Assembly: GCA_963921425.1 (NCBI GenBank)
Contig: OY992837.1
Location: 11,195,896-11,259,895, forward strand
Length of the DNA stretch: 64,000 nucleotides
Reading direction: 5' to 3'
Origin: Dryas octopetala
Lineage: Eukaryota > Streptophyta > Magnoliopsida > Rosales > Rosaceae
The notes beneath the pieces were generated by a model that did not search any database, was not told the DNA's origin, and worked only from the letters and a program-made list of their open reading frames with translations. This document shows, one piece after another, positions 59,732 to 64,000 of the stretch (positions within the stretch are counted from its first letter, which is position 1; each line of letters starts with the position of its first letter). The position numbers and the translations under genes were made by a program.

Positions 59732-59999
59732 TTTTGTCCTGATCAAAATGTCGATAATTTTAATCTCAATAATTATGTTCATGTTGTTTTAGCCATTTGT
59801 AATTTAAAATAAATTTTAATTTTTGTCAAATAGTTTGATAGAACAATCTATTCTATCCAATTTATTGATTGGAATAGACAACAAATTTGACGAAAATTGA
59901 GATTTATACTTAAATTGAAATTGCAAATAATTGAAGACTTGAAGTAGAGATATATGATTGTTGAGATTAATATTTCGGTCAAACTACAGGGACAAAGCA
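59732..59999. mobile_element. 268-bp foldback MITE
   Basis: TTTTGTCCTGATCAAAATGT...TTTTAATCTCAATAATTATG pairs with the complement of the right side, CTTTGTCCCTGTAGTTTGAC...ATTAATCTCAACAATCATAT; the inner parts ATTTGTAATTT and TTTTTGTCAAAT also pair. Confidence 0.6.
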
Positions 60000-60500
60000 T
60001 TTGTCCCCTGTCTTTGTGTGATCGTGAGGTGTCACACACTCTCTTTTATGGAGTGTGGGATTGAAAATTTTCTTTTTCTCTCTACTCCTAGGAGGCTAGG
60101 AGTACTGGAATAATTGCTCTCCTCCCTCCCATCTCTTTTCTTTTCACTGAGAAGTACAGGAAGCAACAACACACGCACACATATGATCTCAAACCCTAGC
60201 ATAGCATATGCAGAGCTAATTTGCTTCTATTCACAATACAACACAAAAGAAAGTGAATAACAGAAAAAGATCATGGAAAATCTAAAAAAAGAAAACCCCA
60301 ATCTGGAATCTGTGTTTTGCAGCCAGCTTTCCTTACTTGCAAAGTTGTTTTATGTTTTTTCTCAACCACAGCTCTAAAACGATCAAAAGATCTTGTCTAT
60401 CTGGCAGACTATATATCCTAGCTACATTGGACATTGTGTTGCCCATATATGCTCTCTGGCAGACTATATATCCTAGCTACATTGACATTGTGTTGCCCAT

Positions 60501-60504
<4 letters not shown>

Positions 60505-60583
<79 letters not shown>
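60505..60583 (+). repeat. (CT)n microsatellite, about 40 units
   Basis: A pure CT run, the longest microsatellite in the window. The flanks GCAGACTATATATCCTAGCT and TTTATAGTACCACTACTCAT are each duplicated nearby. Confidence 0.97.
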
Positions 60584-60585
<2 letters not shown>

Positions 60586-61043
60586 ATAGTACCACTACTC
60601 ATGTTTGATAAGCTCTCTCTTTATAGTACCACTACTCATGTTTGATAAGCTTAATTATAGCTGAGTCTTCTATGCGGCTCACTCTTAATTATATATATGC
60701 TAACCTGCTAGGATTAATGCAATCTTGTACATAGGTTCTTCTGCCTCTCGGACATGCATGTAATATGTATGTATGCATGGTTATAAAAAATTAGTGGATT
60801 AATAATCATAACATTAATTATGTGTTGTACTGTACATACAAAAAAGTGAGTAGATAAAAATTGCCCTGCATCAACAGCTAGCGCAAATGGTCCTTTTACC
60901 AAAGTTTTGCGCATTAATTCTAGTGTATGAAATGTCATTGTACATTTAAGAGATTTTCAGAAGACTAGCAGGAGTATATATGGTATCCACTCACTATAGT
61001 AGAAATTAATTGAAACCGCACATAGTATGAGTAAATTATCACA

Positions 61044-61275
61044 ATGGTACTTGAAGTTTCCTTATTTTTTGAATTATATAATCTACAAACTTTTACTTAT
61101 GTATTACTTAAATCTATTTCATCAATTTCATTCATTTTTTCTATTAATTTTAGCCACTTAAGTACTTAACACGTGACTAAAATTAACAAAAAAAAATGAA
61201 ACTAACAGAATAGACTTAAAAATTCATTGTTTATAGAATTCAAAAAATACGTTCGCAAATTAAAGTTGTACTCAA
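61044..61275. repeat. Foldback MITE-like element
   Basis: TGGTACTTGAAGTTTCC...TTTTTTGAATTATATAATCTA at the left pairs with GAATTCAAAAAATACG...AAAGTTGTACTC at the right. Non-coding. Confidence 0.5.
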
Positions 61276-61373
61276 GCTTAAGTTCAAGGCCATGCTACAG
61301 TGACTCTATGATCCATATATATGGATAAGGAATAATTTCAAGGATATATCAGGATTCATAAAGACAAATTTGT

Positions 61374-62772
61374 AAGAGCATGTGCAATGATTGTGGTCAT
61401 TGATTATAGAATTCAAGTTTTATTGACCATGTCAATAATTGAATTGACATAAAACAGTTTTACTGCAATGATTCAAGTCAATTACATAAGTTAATATCTA
61501 TATATTTTTTAATCACTCTTTGTATATTCTTTTACAAATTAAAATCAATAAATGTATTTATTTAAAATATTATACTATTGAAAATGTCTCACTAAAATTG
61601 TTCAAATGAGCCAAATATTTAATATTTTAAATAATTTTATCCAAAACAATATAAAATTTCGACAAAAACAAATGGTAAGAGTGAAAATATGAGATGAGTT
61701 TTGACCAATAAAAAGTCGCCAATTGTACACTCTCTCTCTCTCCTCACATGCATCTTATTTTCAAGTGGATCCAACTTTTTCTTGGCATTTGTGAAGTTAA
61801 TTTCAATTTGCGAGATAAACTTCCCTGTAACAAGAATTTGTATCTTAACCCAACAACATGATGCCACATATGTTATTATATTTCATCACATAAAATTTTC
61901 TCTAATTTTAAGACAAAACTTATCTCTTAGGATATCAATTCAGCCATTATCCCTGCTATGAGTAAGTTTTTTTTTTTTTTTTTTTTCAATTTGCATATCA
62001 ATTTTTTGACTCAATTTTATGCAGTATACGTGTTTGGCATATCTATATTTTAATTTTAGAAGATTTATTTTATTTTAATAATTTGTAATAAGAAGTGTAT
62101 TAGTTTTAGGGATTTTTCTTAGATTTGGTAAGATAGGATTTTAATTAATATTTTAGATTTCGTTTTAATTACGATTTTTGTCACCCAAGTATGTTTGGTG
62201 CCTAAGTAATGTAAGCCCTATAAATATGGGTTCTTATACTTTTTTTAGGGGTGGTTGATAATTAATAAAATTTGAAAAAAGATGATTTCTCTTTTTCCTA
62301 TTTTTCTGATATAGTAGTTTAAAAAATTATCAGTCTAATAGAAGTCTTTATTTTTTGCCATTCTCGATGTAGAGAATCAATAGATCTAAGGTAAGTTGCA
62401 TGTGTTTCGAAGAATCGTATATCTTTCATCCGCCGCACACTGCATCACAATTCTTGGCTTTTGATACCCACATCAATTGAGAAGGACTTACATGTCCCCG
62501 GGATACCAGCTGTGGTATCCCTCTCTCTCTCTCTCTCTCTCTCTTTCTTTCCTTCTCCTCTCCTTTTTCTCTTTTTCTCTCTCTGCCGTTACACAAGCCT
62601 ACCCCTATCATAAGGGCATGCAAGTTATTCTCATATCAATTTAATTTTTGACCTTGACACTCTATTGCAAACTTTTTTTTTTTGCCAAGAACTCCATTGC
62701 AAACTTTTTTTCTTCAAAAATGTCAATAAATTGAAATTGACATTGACATTGAGACTTCATTGCACATGCTCT
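61374..62772. mobile_element. TIR-bounded element with AGAGCATGTGCAATGA ends
   Basis: A perfect 16-bp inverted repeat AGAGCATGTGCAATGA at 61374-61389 and 62757-62772, 1.4 kb apart. The interior is AT-rich and has the GAGAAGGACTT MITE nested in it. No target duplication is certain. Related GAGCAT...GCAATG ends are common in plant MITEs. Confidence 0.5.
62474..62645. mobile_element. MITE, 'GAGAAGGACTTGC' family, member 2
   Basis: Left end TCAATTGAGAAGGACTTACA TGTCCC; the complement of the right end is AAATTGATATGAGAATAACT TGCATGCCC. CT-rich centre as in 46896-47102. Confidence 0.55.
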
Positions 62773-62850
62773 AAGGAATTGCCATAGAGTCAAACAAGCC
62801 TTTGTAGTATGAAAGCGAGAGAAAGAGAGAGAAAGGGAGAGAGAGATGGG

Positions 62851-62940
62851 TGCAATGCATATATGGTGTTTTATTGCACAACGATACATACAATACTGTT
62901 TGAAGATTTTCTCATTCCCCCATCTCTCATATCTCTCTCC
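62851..62940 (+). repeat. 90-bp direct repeat, copy 1
   Basis: TGCAATGCATATATGGTGTT through TTTGAAGATTTTCTCATTCC; copy 2 at 63324-63415 is nearly identical. Confidence 0.9.
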
Positions 62941-63323
62941 TAGATAGAGAGAGAGAGACGTGCATTTGCAGTGATAAGGTTCATTTGAATTTTATTGCAA
63001 TAAATTGAAATAAAAGTAAAAGAATAACTTGCAATGATAGAGTTCATTTTAAATTGGGGATCAATAGTTTATTTTAAAGATAATAAATATGAACTCTTAA
63101 TGTAAAATTTATTTCAATAAGCTAACCTAATATGTGACAAAATATATATCTACAGATCTCTTCTGTTGACATATGAATTACAATATATTTTCTTATCTTT
63201 CATTTTATATTTTTGAATTAAATTACTATAATTAAAATTGTAGTTTAGTGTAATAGATACTAAAAGAGTTCACACAATTGAACTATTAAAACAACTATTG
63301 CACAATCTATGGGAATGCTCTAG

Positions 63324-63415
63324 TGCAATGCATATATGGTGTTTTATTGCACAACTATACATGCAGTAATGTTTGAAGATTTTCTCATTCCCCATCTCTC
63401 TGATATTTCTCTCCC
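63324..63415 (+). repeat. 90-bp direct repeat, copy 2
   Basis: Same sequence as 62851-62940 with a few substitutions. It is preceded by GGGAATGCTCTAG, so the pair may mark the sides of an element about 470 bp long. Confidence 0.9.
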
Positions 63416-63551
63416 TTGAAAATTCGAGATATTCTCTTTTGAATTTACGTGACTTAGAGGTTAAAAGATGTCAGGGTGAGGAAGTCAGACAGAAGGATAG
63501 TAAAGTCACATTACTACTCATCACACCCTCTGCCTCCACTGTACTTCCCCC

Positions 63552-63595
<44 letters not shown>

Positions 63596-64000
63596 CACAC
63601 ACAACAGAGTCTATTCTGTAGCATATAACGAGAGCGTACTTTGCAAGAACCAGATCTAGAAATTTTCTGAGAGTCCAAACGGCTAGCTTGAAAAACCTAA
63701 TGCTCTAGATCAAGATTTGATAAAAAGACCAATGTCCCTCATTTGCCTTATTTGCGAGCTCTTTATTTTTTGGTCATTTAGCAAGCTCATTTGGATGAGT
63801 ACGTGGGAAAAAGAACTCCCAGAGTTAACGAAGAAGAAAAGGGTACGTCCTCTAACTTCTAACTTTGTCCAAGGCAATGTAAAAATGGCATCTTTGTTCT
63901 TCATTCCCATATATATATATATGTCTAACTAGCAACTAGTATCAAACTGTGTCTTTGTTTAAATCGTTTGTTTTTTTTTTTTTTTTGGGTCAATTAAATT

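Larger units (their letters stand above)
59216..64000. other. Repeat-rich region without genes
   Basis: No gene is recognised on either strand. It contains foldback elements (59732-59999, 61044-61275), a larger TIR-bounded stretch (61374-62772), a second member of the GAGAAGGACTT MITE family, a 90-bp direct repeat, and CT microsatellites at 60505-60583, 62518-62545 and 63553-63592. Confidence 0.5.

Noticed and set aside
1..64000. CRISPR arrays, operons or bacterial-type systems
   Set aside because: The genes have introns and plant families; the tandem repeats have no spacer structure.

Overview
This window is nuclear DNA of a dicot plant. The genes carry short GT-AG introns, intergenic DNA is AT-rich and full of small foldback elements and CT/GA microsatellites, and the families (DYW pentatricopeptide protein, plant GLR channels, F-box/LRR genes, RICESLEEPER-type hAT transposase) are plant ones. 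I cannot name the species. A run of 200 Ns at 12512-12711 marks an assembly gap.

Layout. 568-1414: a Mutator-type foldback element with a 9-bp target duplication. 2268-11006: a GH28 (polygalacturonase-like) gene whose last exon is split by a complete 5.8-kb hAT transposon (5035-10852, 8-bp target duplication). 11573-12511: the start of a different hAT-like element, running into the gap. 12712-18172: a second, inverted and almost identical copy of the 5.8-kb hAT with an intact 692-codon transposase; it ends only 95 bp before a PPR-DYW gene (18268-20418). 21278-21604: the ESSS/NDUFB11-like subunit of mitochondrial complex I. 24676-26362: an F-box/LRR pseudogene. 34514-38440: a seven-exon gene resembling Arabidopsis 'nucleolar protein gar2-related' proteins.

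The right half is a glutamate-receptor-like (GLR clade II type) cluster: GLR-A (minus, 40655-44972, two frameshifts), GLR-B (plus, 48080-55855, open, 988 codons) arranged head to head, and a broken exon-3 fragment GLR-C (minus, 55773-56341) abutting the 3' end of GLR-B. The last ~27 codons of GLR-B are antisense to GLR-C. A second truncated F-box gene lies at 58608-59215. From 59216 to the end I see only repeats and microsatellites.

The GH28, ESSS and gar2-like genes recall three neighbouring Arabidopsis loci (At3g57780, At3g57785, At3g57790, from memory), so the left half looks like an old conserved gene block invaded by recent transposons. The two hAT copies show no substitution in the stretches I compared but many 1-nt indels, nearly all apparently in the first copy; this suggests recent local transposition plus poorly polished sequence, so several frameshifts here may not be biological.
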